Part shown: positions 33,994 through 42,424 of the stretch, piece after piece
Position numbering within the stretch: position 1 is the stretch's first letter
Layout: every line of letters starts with the position of its first letter
Origin: UBA7672 sp965279205
GTDB taxonomy: Bacteria > Pseudomonadota > Alphaproteobacteria > Caulobacterales > Hyphomonadaceae
Assembly: GCA_965279205.1 (NCBI GenBank)
Contig: OZ257144.1
Span: 4,120,855 to 4,184,854 of the forward strand
DNA: 64,000 bases
Direction of reading: 5' to 3'
Notes under the pieces: model-generated
The model's database searches: none
Told to the model about the DNA's origin: nothing
The model's input: only the letters and a program-made list of their open reading frames with translations
Translations under genes and position numbers: made by a program

Positions 33994-35310
33994 TCAGTCT
34001 TCGGAGTCGCCGCCGTCCTCGCCTGCCCGATCATCACCGGGAACGTCATCGCCAGAGGCTTCGGCGGGCGCATCATCACTACCGCCATCTGCCCCCGCGT
34101 TGCCAGCTTCGCCTTCACCGCCACGACCCCTGCCACGGCGACGGCGGCGGCGCTTGCGCTTGCCGGCGTCCTGACCGTCGCGCGGCTGGCCCGCATCGGC
34201 TTCCGCGGTCGTTTCATCCTCGCCCACCGCTTCAACCTCAACGGTCTCACCTTCAGCCAAAGGCTCGGCGCGTGGCGGACGCTGGTCCTGCCGCTCCGGA
34301 CGCGTATCCGGGCGTGCGGGGCGCAGCAGGAAGACGGTCGAAGCCGTTTCGTCGGTGAAGGCTTTCAGCGCCTCAATGGCCTGACCCGTGACGAACTTGC
34401 GGCGCAGTTCGCGGAACGAGCGCGCGGCAGACCGCAGTGGCGCAAGCGTCAGCTTCTCCTTGCCGAGCGTCACTTCGAACGTCTCATTGCCCGCGAGCGA
34501 GTTTTCGAGATTCTCGGCTGCCCACGGCAGGAAGGCCGCGGCCAGTTCATCGGCGAACAGCGGCGCCAGCGTTTCCTTCAGGTCGTCGAGCGCGGCGAAC
34601 GGGCCAGACGCGGTCGGCGCCGACATGAATTCGCACCATTTGGCGACGAACTCGCCGTCCTTCTCAATGATCTTGGCGGGTGTCGGATCTTTCAGCATCT
34701 GGATCAGCTGACCAGCGATGGCGAAGTCCGCGATTGAGGGACGGCCGCCGAAGATGAAGAGATGCTTCTTGAGATGGTCATCGAGCAGCTTGATGAAACG
34801 CTTGAACGATTTCTCGACCGCTCCTCCCAGCTCGCCTTCGAGCTGCATGGTCTTCAGCTGCGCCGTCATCGTCTCGATGGCGAGGTCTTCCGCAGCCTTG
34901 CGGTCTTCCGGCGGCGTCGTGACGTAATAGTCATCGATCGAGCGCGCGGCCGCGAGCTTCTGATCCTTCTTGCGCGTCCAGCGATAGTGGAAGGCTGCCT
35001 TGGCGAGCCACACGTCGGCATACTCTTCCAGCACGCACGCTAGGAAAGACGTGACCGGATCGGCCGGCGTCGCGGAGGGCTCCGGGCTGTCGGCCTCAAG
35101 CGCTTCCATCATCGGCGTGGTGTCGTGGACGGCAAAGCCCGACGACGTCACCAGCACCGGCAACGTTCCAAAGCGCGACAGTCGCTTCAGCTCGTCTTCC
35201 GATTCCTGCGTGCGCGGGACCCAGTCGAACGGAAAGGACTTGTACGCCAGGTAGGAGCGCATCTTGGTGGAATAGGCCGAGGTCTCGGCCCCAAACAGGC
35301 GATAGGACAT
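33994..35310 (-). CDS. Glutathione S-transferase-like protein with a charged C-terminal tail
   Basis: A 438-residue protein. An N-terminal thioredoxin-like GST domain (YRLFGAETSAYSTKMRSYLA; RFGTLPVLV) and an all-helical GST domain (~100–235, FGGRPSIADFAIAGQL) precede a second, less clear region. The last ~95 residues are low-complexity: an Arg/Pro/Gln stretch, an acidic part, a block KRKRRRRRRGRGRGG, and an Asp/Gly/Glu-rich end. This is much longer than a ~210-residue GST. ATG 35310 has GGAG six bases upstream. The basic block looks nucleic-acid-binding, as in RNase E-type tails. Confidence 0.8.
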   Translation of the reverse strand: MSYRLFGAETSAYSTKMRSYLAYKSFPFDWVPRTQESEDELKRLSRFGTLPVLVTSSGFAVHDTTPMMEALEADSPEPSATPADPVTSFLACVLEEYADVWLAKAAFHYRWTRKKDQKLAAARSIDDYYVTTPPEDRKAAEDLAIETMTAQLKTMQLEGELGGAVEKSFKRFIKLLDDHLKKHLFIFGGRPSIADFAIAGQLIQMLKDPTPAKIIEKDGEFVAKWCEFMSAPTASGPFAALDDLKETLAPLFADELAAAFLPWAAENLENSLAGNETFEVTLGKEKLTLAPLRSAARSFRELRRKFVTGQAIEALKAFTDETASTVFLLRPARPDTRPERQDQRPPRAEPLAEGETVEVEAVGEDETTAEADAGQPRDGQDAGKRKRRRRRRGRGRGGEGEAGNAGADGGSDDAPAEASGDDVPGDDRAGEDGGDSED

Positions 35311-35444
35311 CACTGTCTCCGGAAATCGCGCGGAAACTACGCGGGATGGCCTCCAGCTTCAACCGGTGTTTGCGTCGCGGGCGGGAACCGGCTAAGCGGC
35401 CCCGAACGCCCTACAAACAAGCTGTTCCAGAGGCTTTTCCCCGG

Positions 35445-36479
35445 ATGCGCGTACTCCATGTGATGGCCGGCGCGAAGGAAGGCGGGGCCGAGAACATCAT
35501 GCTCGAGTCGGTGCTGGCGCTGGCCGGGGCGGGCGTTGAGCAGGCCGTGGTGACGCGCGCCGACAACGAATTCCGTGTCGCCAGGTTCCGTGACGCCGGC
35601 ATCAGGGTCGAGACAGCAGGCTTCTCGAAGCTGTGGCCCTTCCAGACCCGCAGCACGATCGCCAAGGTGATGCGCGAGTTCAAGCCGGACGTGGCCGAAT
35701 ACTGGATGGGCCGCGCCGGCCAGTTCGCCCCGGCGTCCTTCCGCCCGAAATCGATCGCCTGGTATGGCGGCTACTACAAGCTGGCGCGGTTCACTAACTG
35801 CGCGTGGCATGTGGGTCTGACGAAAGACCTGCTGCGCCATATCCGCGAGCAAGGCGTCGCTGAGAACCGCTCCGTGATCATCCACACCTATGCCGACTTC
35901 GAAGGCGTTGCCCCCGCTGACCGCGCAGCGCTCAACACGCCCAAGGATGCGCACGTCGCGCTCGCCCTGGCACGGCTTCACGTGAAGAAGGGCCTCGACA
36001 CGCTTCTGGATGCAACAGCCAAGGTCCCCGGTCTCTATGTGTGGATCGCCGGCGAAGGCCCGATCGAGGCGGAGCTGAAAGCGCAGTGCACAAAACTCGG
36101 CCTCGACGATCGCGTGCGCTTCCTCGGCTGGCGCAATGATCGCGGCGCCCTTCTGGCGGCCTCGACCTTCGTTGCTTTCCCGTCGCGCTACGAGCCTTTC
36201 GGCACGGTGACGGTCGACGCGTGGGCCGCCTCCCGCCCGCTGGTCGCCGCTGATGCCGTGGGCCCCGCGGCCTATGTCGAGGATGGCGTCAACGGCCTCC
36301 TGATCCCCAAGGACAATCCCGACGCGCTCGCTACGGCGATGAGCCGCGTCATCAACGAGCCCGGACTGGCGGGGACGCTGGTCGAAGGTGGCCGCAAGTC
36401 CTACGAGGCCCAGTTTACGCGGCAGGCTTTCGTTAGGGACAGTCTGGCTTTTTATCAGCGTGTTTTGGCCGGTTCCTGA
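35445..36479 (+). CDS. Glycosyltransferase family 4 (group 1)
   Basis: A 344-residue GT-B enzyme beginning MRVLHVMAGAKEGGAENIML; the start at 35445 is chosen because the preceding sequence is not protein-like. The C-terminal domain shows LYVWIAGEGPIEAELKAQ, RVRFLGWRND and FPSRYEPFGTVTVDAWA, the E-x7-E motif region of retaining GT4 enzymes. It would transfer a sugar from a nucleotide donor to a glycan or lipid; the product is unknown as no polysaccharide cluster surrounds it. Confidence 0.88.
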   Translation: MRVLHVMAGAKEGGAENIMLESVLALAGAGVEQAVVTRADNEFRVARFRDAGIRVETAGFSKLWPFQTRSTIAKVMREFKPDVAEYWMGRAGQFAPASFRPKSIAWYGGYYKLARFTNCAWHVGLTKDLLRHIREQGVAENRSVIIHTYADFEGVAPADRAALNTPKDAHVALALARLHVKKGLDTLLDATAKVPGLYVWIAGEGPIEAELKAQCTKLGLDDRVRFLGWRNDRGALLAASTFVAFPSRYEPFGTVTVDAWAASRPLVAADAVGPAAYVEDGVNGLLIPKDNPDALATAMSRVINEPGLAGTLVEGGRKSYEAQFTRQAFVRDSLAFYQRVLAGS

Positions 36480-36571
36480 GCAATTCGCAGGACTGATTTA
36501 ATCATTCTCTCAAGCGGTTTTGCCACTCTGCCCGTTCCAAGTGAGGGACGGCGGAAAACCGCCGCTTGGTC

Positions 36572-37771
36572 ATGGACGCGCACGAACTCGAAGCCCCCGG
36601 CGGGCTCAATCTCGCGGAACGCATTCGCCGCCTGGCCAACGGGCGGAACACGATCGATGTCGCGCGCTTCCAGTTCATCGGCCTGCACGAGGTGCGCGAC
36701 CGCTATGGCCTGCGCTGGAACGAGAAGCGCGACCGCGTGCAGCAGGTGGCGCGCCATTTCATCGCGCAACGCATTTCGCCCGACGACGTCCTGATCGCTG
36801 GCGCCGATGGTTTCCTGCTGGTGTTCGGCAGCCAGGCCGGCGTGCTGGCGGACGCCAAGGCGCACCGTATCTCGGACGAGCTGAATATCTTCTTCGTCGG
36901 CCAGCCCGATCTCAACGATCTCCAGTTCGAGGCGCGCCACAAGTCGATGAGCGTCGACGATTTCGCGCAGGCCTTCGGCGACCTGATCGCTGAATCGCAT
37001 GAGCTCGCAACGCAGGCCTTCGACATTGCTCCCGGCGAGATCCCGATCGCCTATACACCGGTGTGGGATGCAAGGCGCGGAGCGCTTACGACCTTCTTCG
37101 TGACGCCGCTAGACGCCGCGACAGGCTATCCTCTGGACTGGGACCCTTCGCTGCGCAGCCATACCGACATGGACGAGCTCAAGCTGAAATCGTCCGAAGA
37201 TGCGATCAAGAAACTGTTCGCCTCAGGCAAGCGCGCGCTGGTCGGCGTGGCGCTGCATATCTCCAGCCTCAACAACCAGCAGAGCATGTCGCGCCTGCTG
37301 ACGGCTGCAGCGAAGTTCGACAGGCGCCTTGCGAAATATCGCATCATCCGGATCAGCGGCGTCGAACCGGGCTTTCCGCGCATCTACCTCGAAGACGTGA
37401 TGCGCACGCTGCGCACGCGCCTGCCCAACATCGCGATCGGGTTCAACTGGTCCGAGCCGGACGTCGCCTCCGTGCTGAAACTGCAGCCAGCGGTGATCGG
37501 CTTCTCCCTGCCCCCGGGCGCGCTCGGCAAGCACAGCCAAACCGACGTCTATGCGCGCATCCAGGCAGCAGCCGAGCTGGCGCGGCATCACAACATTCCC
37601 GTGGGCGTCGAGGGCGACATCGCCGCCGAGCACGCCCTGCGCTTTGCCCAGGACGGCGTGCAGCACATGGCCTCGCCGCGCCTCTGGCCCGTGCGACCCG
37701 GGCTTACGGCTGCCGAACTCTGGCACGCCTCGCGCCTCGCGCCGCCCGCGAAAGCCGAAAACGCGGCCTGA
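36572..37771 (+). CDS. Degenerate EAL-like signalling protein
   Basis: A 399-residue soluble protein with no export signal. The N-terminal ~130 residues (FLLVFGSQAGVLADAKAHRI) recall a degenerate nucleotide-binding cyclase-like fold. The C-terminal half looks like a degraded EAL barrel: IGFNWSEPDVASVLKLQPAV, IGFSLPPG and NIPVGVEGDIAAEHALRFAQ. The EAL catalytic glutamates and the GGDEF signature are missing, so it is unlikely to make or break c-di-GMP. It may be a sensor or scaffold. ATG 36572 is used rather than the TTG six bases upstream. Confidence 0.55.
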   Translation: MDAHELEAPGGLNLAERIRRLANGRNTIDVARFQFIGLHEVRDRYGLRWNEKRDRVQQVARHFIAQRISPDDVLIAGADGFLLVFGSQAGVLADAKAHRISDELNIFFVGQPDLNDLQFEARHKSMSVDDFAQAFGDLIAESHELATQAFDIAPGEIPIAYTPVWDARRGALTTFFVTPLDAATGYPLDWDPSLRSHTDMDELKLKSSEDAIKKLFASGKRALVGVALHISSLNNQQSMSRLLTAAAKFDRRLAKYRIIRISGVEPGFPRIYLEDVMRTLRTRLPNIAIGFNWSEPDVASVLKLQPAVIGFSLPPGALGKHSQTDVYARIQAAAELARHHNIPVGVEGDIAAEHALRFAQDGVQHMASPRLWPVRPGLTAAELWHASRLAPPAKAENAA

Positions 37772-37900
37772 ACAACGCCCCAGGCCGCGCGCAATGACAG
37801 CGAGTGCTGCGCGCGCTCGCTTGCCGCAAATCATGAAACTGGTAGGTTTCCGGCGCCGCGCGGGGTTGGCCGCTCGGACAAAAAGGACGGAGACCTCCCC

Positions 37901-38260
37901 ATGATGAAGCGGACACTGATCGCTGCCGGCGCAATCCTCGCCTTCGCGGCGCCTGCCTTCGCGCAGGACATGACGACACTGCAGTACGTCACCACCAAAG
38001 GCACGTTGATCAAGGCCGACATGCAGGGCCAGGCCCTCGAACTGCCGATGAGCTACAAGGCGGACGGCACCTACACGACCAGCGCGATGGGCCAGGAGAT
38101 TTCCGGCAAGTGGCGCATCGACGGCGACAAGCTCTGCACGATCAACTCGATGAACCCGACCGAGAGCTGCATCGCCTATCCCGCCGGCAAGAAGCCGGGC
38201 GACGAATTCAAGGTGACGAACCCGATGCTCGGGGAAGTCTCCGTCACGATCAACAAGTAG
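37901..38260 (+). CDS. Small secreted protein, paralogue A
   Basis: A 119-residue protein with a signal peptide ending AAPAFAQ. The mature part has MTTLQYVTTKGTLIKAD, KWRIDGDKLCTINSMNPTES and CIAYPAGKKPGDEF, with two cysteines likely forming a disulfide. The next gene encodes a paralogue 12 bp downstream. No named family is recognised; the beta-rich look suggests a small periplasmic domain. Confidence 0.8.
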   Translation: MMKRTLIAAGAILAFAAPAFAQDMTTLQYVTTKGTLIKADMQGQALELPMSYKADGTYTTSAMGQEISGKWRIDGDKLCTINSMNPTESCIAYPAGKKPGDEFKVTNPMLGEVSVTINK

Positions 38261-38271
38261 GAGCGGCAAAC

Positions 38272-38601
38272 ATGAGAACCCTTATTGCCTGCCTCGCCAT
38301 GGCGGCGTTTGCCGCGCCGGCCTTCGCCCAGCAGCCGACGACACTGCAGGAAGTCACCACCAAGGGCATCGTGATCGAGGCCGGCGGCATGCAGATCGAC
38401 GTGAAATACACGCCGGACGGCAAGTTCACCGCCATGGACGGCCAGGTCACCGGCACATGGCGGATCGACGGCGAGAAACTCTGCACCACTTCGAACTTCT
38501 CGCCTGCGGAAGAATGCACGGCTTATCCCGCCGGCAAGAAATCTGGCGACTCGTTCGAGCTGACCGGCGCGCAGGGTCCCGCAACCATCAAGATCAAGTA
38601 G
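38272..38601 (+). CDS. Small secreted protein, paralogue B
   Basis: A 109-residue protein with its own signal peptide (AAFAAPAFAQ) and clear similarity to the preceding gene: TTLQEVTTKGIVIEAG, TGTWRIDGEKLCTTSNFSPA and YPAGKKSGDSFEL. The start at 38272 follows GGAGCGG. The pair looks like a tandem duplication that has diverged considerably, so both copies are probably functional. Confidence 0.8.
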   Translation: MRTLIACLAMAAFAAPAFAQQPTTLQEVTTKGIVIEAGGMQIDVKYTPDGKFTAMDGQVTGTWRIDGEKLCTTSNFSPAEECTAYPAGKKSGDSFELTGAQGPATIKIK

Positions 38602-38629
38602 CCAGGTCGTACAGGACAGGACAATGAAG

Positions 38630-38664
38630 CACCCCGCACGGCAGCGTGCGGGGTGTTTTGTTTG
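38630..38664 (+). terminator. Rho-independent terminator
   Basis: An 11-bp stem CACCCCGCACG/CGTGCGGGGTG with a short GCAG loop is followed by TTTTGTTT. It ends the transcript of the two small secreted paralogues. Confidence 0.92.
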
Positions 38665-38696
38665 AGAGGCAGCAGCGTGGCCTGTCACTCCGGATC

Positions 38697-39644
38697 ATGT
38701 CCCGGTTACGTCCGGTCATGGCGGTAGTATCAGATACTGGGAATTGTACGGGCTCCGCGACGCCAGCGGAGAGGATCAGGAGTCTGTCGTTGGCATTTTC
38801 AGTGGGCGACCGGCGCGGGCATATCGCGGCAAGTCTTGGCTGCGCGCTGGCCGCCGCCGCGGGACTTGCGTTGCTGGCGGCGCCGACGGCCTATGCTGCC
38901 AAGCTGCAGGTGGCGCCAGATTCGCCAGCATGGATGCATATCGGCGCCGATATCCTGCTGTGGGCCCACATCGGCGGCGGAGCGGCCGGCGTTGTCACAG
39001 GCATGGTCGCGCTGGCAAGCCGCAAGGGCGGCAGGATCCATCGCTCGGTGGGCAAGCTGTTCTTCGCGGTGATGCTGGTCAGCTACGGCGTGGCGGCGTG
39101 CGTTGCGCCGTTCATGCATGTCGAGCAGCGGACGAACACCCTGGCCGGGCTGATGGCGCTCTACCTGCTGCTGAGCGGCTGGCACGCGACACAACACAAG
39201 GAGATCAAGGCGGGGCCCTGGCAGCTGACGGGACTGGCCGTGGCGCTGAGCATCGCAGGAGCGGGCGCGTTGTTCATGCAGCTGGGCGCGAACAGCCCGA
39301 CAGGCACGATCGACAACGCACCGCCGCAGGCTTTCATTGTCTTCACGGCGTTCGGTCTCATCGCGGCAGCAGGCGAGATCAACGTTCTTGTGCGGCGTAC
39401 GATCAGCGGGCCTGCGCGCCTGTCGCGGCATCTGTGGCGGATGTGCCTGTCGCTGTTCGTCGCCTCCGGCTCGTTCTTCCTCGGCCAGCAGCAGCTCCTG
39501 CCCGACTGGGTGCGCAGCAACATGATCAACGTGGTGCTGGCGCTCGCGCCAGCCGTGGTGATGCTGATCTATCTTGTGCTGGTGCGGTTGCCGAAGCGGC
39601 GGAAGCCAAAGAGGGCGGAGCCTGCTGGCGCCACGGTTGATTGA
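38697..39644 (+). CDS. Multi-pass membrane protein (DUF2306-like)
   Basis: A ~315-residue protein with about seven to eight hydrophobic segments. A histidine-containing repeat-like pattern (WMHIGADILLWAHIGGG; GRIHRSVGKLFFAVML; GWHATQHKEI) resembles DUF2306-type membrane proteins. The N-terminus is uncertain; ATG 38697 is one of several choices. The C-terminus is basic (RLPKRRKPKRAEP). It is followed 33 bp later by another membrane protein gene. Confidence 0.65.
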   Translation: MSRLRPVMAVVSDTGNCTGSATPAERIRSLSLAFSVGDRRGHIAASLGCALAAAAGLALLAAPTAYAAKLQVAPDSPAWMHIGADILLWAHIGGGAAGVVTGMVALASRKGGRIHRSVGKLFFAVMLVSYGVAACVAPFMHVEQRTNTLAGLMALYLLLSGWHATQHKEIKAGPWQLTGLAVALSIAGAGALFMQLGANSPTGTIDNAPPQAFIVFTAFGLIAAAGEINVLVRRTISGPARLSRHLWRMCLSLFVASGSFFLGQQQLLPDWVRSNMINVVLALAPAVVMLIYLVLVRLPKRRKPKRAEPAGATVD

Positions 39645-39677
39645 ACGCTCTGCACTGGTCCCCCGCCCGGAGGGCAA

Positions 39678-40139
39678 ATGATGAAACCCGAGAACACGCT
39701 GACCACCATCTCTCTGTCGATGATCGTCCTGATGACGATTCACATGAGCCAGGACATCGTCTACGGGTATGATCCAAGCGGGCCGACAAACCTGATCGGC
39801 ATACTGATCCTTGCCGTCTGGCTATACTCAGCGCTCGCACTGTCCGGGCGGCGATCCGGGTACATGATCCTCATCCTCGGCTCTTTCATTGCGACCATGA
39901 TGCCGGTGATCCACACGTCCGGATCGGGCGTTCGCGCAGAGGTTGTCACGTCTGGCGGAGGATTGTTCTTCCTCTGGACGCTCATGGCATTGGGTGTGAG
40001 CGGGAGTGTTTCGTTCGTCCTTTCGATGCAAGGACTGTGGCGCCTCGAGCGAAGCTTGTGGGGCTTCCTGCTGTGGAGTCTGGTCACGGTCGGAGCGGGC
40101 GCGGCGCTGTTCGGCTCTCTCATCTACTTGCTACGATAA
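39678..40139 (+). CDS. Four-helix membrane protein of unknown function
   Basis: A 153-residue protein with four hydrophobic segments (TTISLSMIVLMTIHMSQDIV; NLIGILILAVWLYSALAL; LFFLWTLMALGVSGSVSFVL; LLWSLVTVGAGAALFGSLIY). No family is recognised. A Shine-Dalgarno-like GGAGGG lies just upstream, and it probably shares a transcript with the preceding membrane protein. Confidence 0.7.
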   Translation: MMKPENTLTTISLSMIVLMTIHMSQDIVYGYDPSGPTNLIGILILAVWLYSALALSGRRSGYMILILGSFIATMMPVIHTSGSGVRAEVVTSGGGLFFLWTLMALGVSGSVSFVLSMQGLWRLERSLWGFLLWSLVTVGAGAALFGSLIYLLR

Positions 40140-40734
40140 CGCCGCGAGCGGGAAAGTCCCGTGAACCGGCTTCGACTTGATCGGCGAGCGCAAGACCGTC
40201 AAAAAACCCGGCCCAGAAACGGCGACCCCGGCTGCTGCTTTCACAGAGCCGGGGCTACACCATGGTTGTCCGCCAGTTCGTCCTTCGAGCTTCCGCCCTG
40301 ATCAGGGGCACGCCCGTTCGACGCCATCCGGCGAAGCTGAGCCTAGAGCGTCTTGGTTCGGCGTCCACACAGCTCCGGAACTCTCGTCCCGCTTCCATGT
40401 TTCCGCGCGGCTGAGACCACGCTCGTGTCCGTTTCCATCCCCTCTCGGGGGCCCTTGCGGTTTTGGATCCCGCCTGGGCGTGATGCCTGCCCTGCGGGGG
40501 CGCGGCTTCACTTCCGGTGCTCGTTTTGCTCCCCTTGTTCAGCGCTGGTCCAATCCAGCTTACCAGTGGGGACATTCAGTTGCTCGACCCGCGACGGTCT
40601 CCTCTCTGAACGAAGTCAGGCTCTCACAAGTCTCGCGGTTGGAGAATGGCTGCAGCCTGTGGAAACTGTTGACGGCCCTGTTGATAAACAGTGACGCGTG
40701 GGGCAACGAAACGAAGTCTTCACGGAGTGGGAAA
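40140..40734. other. 595-bp region without a recognised gene
   Basis: One plus-strand frame stays open into the acyl-CoA dehydrogenase, but its residues are Arg/Ser/Pro-rich and do not resemble the enzyme, so it is not coding. Visible structures are CCCCGGCT…AGCCGGGG with a 13-nt loop near 40228–40256 and a perfect palindrome CCCTGATCAGGG near 40297. I can name no RNA family. It may be a dispersed intergenic repeat or a remnant; a genome-wide copy search would settle this. Confidence 0.5.
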
Positions 40735-41895
40735 ATGGCGCTCGATCTCGAAACGCGGCAGCAACTGATCGAAACGGTACGCCGTTTCGTCAACGAGGTC
40801 TGCCGCCCGAACGAGCAGCTCGTTTCGGAGACCAACGCCATCCCGGAAAAGATCGTGCAGGAGATGCGCGACCTCGGCCTCTTCGGCATTTCGATCTCCG
40901 AGGAATATGGCGGGCTCGGCCTCACCATGGAGGAAGAAGCGCTGGTGATCCTGGAGATGGGTCACACGTCACCGGCTTTCCGCTCGACCTTCGGCACCAA
41001 TGTCGGCATCGGTAGCCAGGGCATCGTGATGTTCGGCAATTCCGATCAGAAGAACGAGTGGCTTCCCAAGCTTGCAAGTGGCGAGGCGATCGCGAGCTTC
41101 GCGCTGACTGAACCGGATTCAGGCTCGGACGCAGGCTCCGTGAAAACGAAAGCGGTCAAGGACGGCAATCACTACGTCCTCAATGGCTCGAAACGCTTCA
41201 TCACCAACGCCGACAAGGCCCACATCTTCACGGTGATGGCGCGTACGGACCCGAACACGCCGGGACCGAAAGGTCTCTCCGCCTTCATCGTCGAACGTTC
41301 GACCCCCGGCGTCACAATCGGCAAGCCTGAAAAGAAGATGGGCCAGCAGGGCGCCAATGTCTGCGACGTGACGTTCGACAACGCCCGCGTACCGATCACC
41401 AATCGCCTCGGCGAGGAAGGCGAAGGCATGAAGGTCGCGATGTCGGTGCTCGACCGCGGCCGCCTGCACATCTCGTCCCTCTCGGTCGGTATCGCCGAAC
41501 GGCTGGTCGAGGAGATGACGCGTTACGCCTCCGAGCGGAAACAGTTCGGCAAGCCGATCATCGAGCACCAGCTGGTAATGGGCATGATCGCCGACAGCTA
41601 TGCCGAAGCTGCCGCCGGCCGCGCCATGGTGATGGATGCGGTCAAGAAATACGACACGAAGGAAAAGGTCACCTTGCTGGCCGCCGCTACGAAGATGTGG
41701 ACGACCGAAATGGTTGGCCGCGTGGCGGATCGCGCCGTGCAGGTGTTCGGCGGCTCAGGCTACATCGCTGACTACGCCGTCGAGCGCTTCTATCGCGATG
41801 TCCGCATCCTGCGTCTCTACGAAGGCACCACCCAGATCCAGCAGATGGTCATCGGTCGCGAACTGCAGCGCATGGCCAAAGCTGGCGAGATCTGA
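40735..41895 (+). CDS. Acyl-CoA dehydrogenase
   Basis: A 386-residue flavoprotein with the complete acyl-CoA dehydrogenase pattern: SEEYGGLGLTMEEEALVILE, FALTEPDSGSDAGSVKTKA, LNGSKRFITNADKAHIFTV and QVFGGSGYIADYAVERFYRD. The late stretch ILRLYEGTTQIQQMVIGREL holds the usual catalytic glutamate (YEGT). It oxidises acyl-CoA at the alpha-beta bond in fatty-acid or amino-acid breakdown, using ETF as electron acceptor. ATG 40735 has GGAG upstream. A VOC-family gene follows after 3 bp. Confidence 0.92.
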   Translation: MALDLETRQQLIETVRRFVNEVCRPNEQLVSETNAIPEKIVQEMRDLGLFGISISEEYGGLGLTMEEEALVILEMGHTSPAFRSTFGTNVGIGSQGIVMFGNSDQKNEWLPKLASGEAIASFALTEPDSGSDAGSVKTKAVKDGNHYVLNGSKRFITNADKAHIFTVMARTDPNTPGPKGLSAFIVERSTPGVTIGKPEKKMGQQGANVCDVTFDNARVPITNRLGEEGEGMKVAMSVLDRGRLHISSLSVGIAERLVEEMTRYASERKQFGKPIIEHQLVMGMIADSYAEAAAGRAMVMDAVKKYDTKEKVTLLAAATKMWTTEMVGRVADRAVQVFGGSGYIADYAVERFYRDVRILRLYEGTTQIQQMVIGRELQRMAKAGEI

Positions 41896-41898
41896 GCC

Positions 41899-42288
41899 AT
41901 GGGCAGCACGATCGCCAAGCTTGCCCTGGTCGTCCGTGACTATGACGAAGCCATCGCGTGGTTCGAGCGTTGTCTCGGTTTCGAGCTTGCCGAAGACATC
42001 GACATAGGCGGCGGCAAGCGCTGGGTCGTCGTCGAGCCGACAGGCACGCGTGGCGCGGCTCTGCTGCTGGCGCGCGCGGTCGGGCCTCAGCAGGAAGCCG
42101 CTATCGGCAATCAATCCGGCGGACGCGTCTTTCTGTTCCTCGAGACCGACAACTTTGATCGCGATCACGCGCGGATGCTGCGCGAAGGCGTGAAATTCCG
42201 CGAAGCGCCGCGCAGCGAGCCCTATGGCAAGGTCGCGGTGTTCGAGGACCTGTGCGGCAATACGTGGGACCTGATCGAGCCGCACTGA
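41899..42288 (+). CDS. VOC-family (glyoxalase-like) protein
   Basis: A 129-residue protein with the beta-alpha-beta-beta-beta layout of the vicinal-oxygen-chelate family: IAKLALVVRDYDEAIAWFER at the start, RVFLFLETDNFDRDHARML in the middle and KVAVFEDLCGNTWDLIEPH at the end. VOC proteins include glyoxalase I, dioxygenases and resistance proteins; the substrate is not evident. Co-transcription with the acyl-CoA dehydrogenase is very likely given the 3-bp spacing. Confidence 0.85.
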   Translation: MGSTIAKLALVVRDYDEAIAWFERCLGFELAEDIDIGGGKRWVVVEPTGTRGAALLLARAVGPQQEAAIGNQSGGRVFLFLETDNFDRDHARMLREGVKFREAPRSEPYGKVAVFEDLCGNTWDLIEPH

Positions 42289-42424
42289 TTTCCTGCGACC
42301 AGACCGGCGCCACCAGCATTCAAACGCCAGCACTCAAATATCTGTCGTCTGCCGCCACGGCGCCGCTTGCGCTTGACGGCGTCAACTGCGATCCATTCTC
42401 AAAATAGAAATCAGGGAGGCGACC

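Noticed and set aside
40177..40734. A 186-residue N-terminal extension of the acyl-CoA dehydrogenase.
   Set aside because: The enzyme has a complete N-terminus from ATG 40735 with its own ribosome site; the upstream residues are unlike the family.
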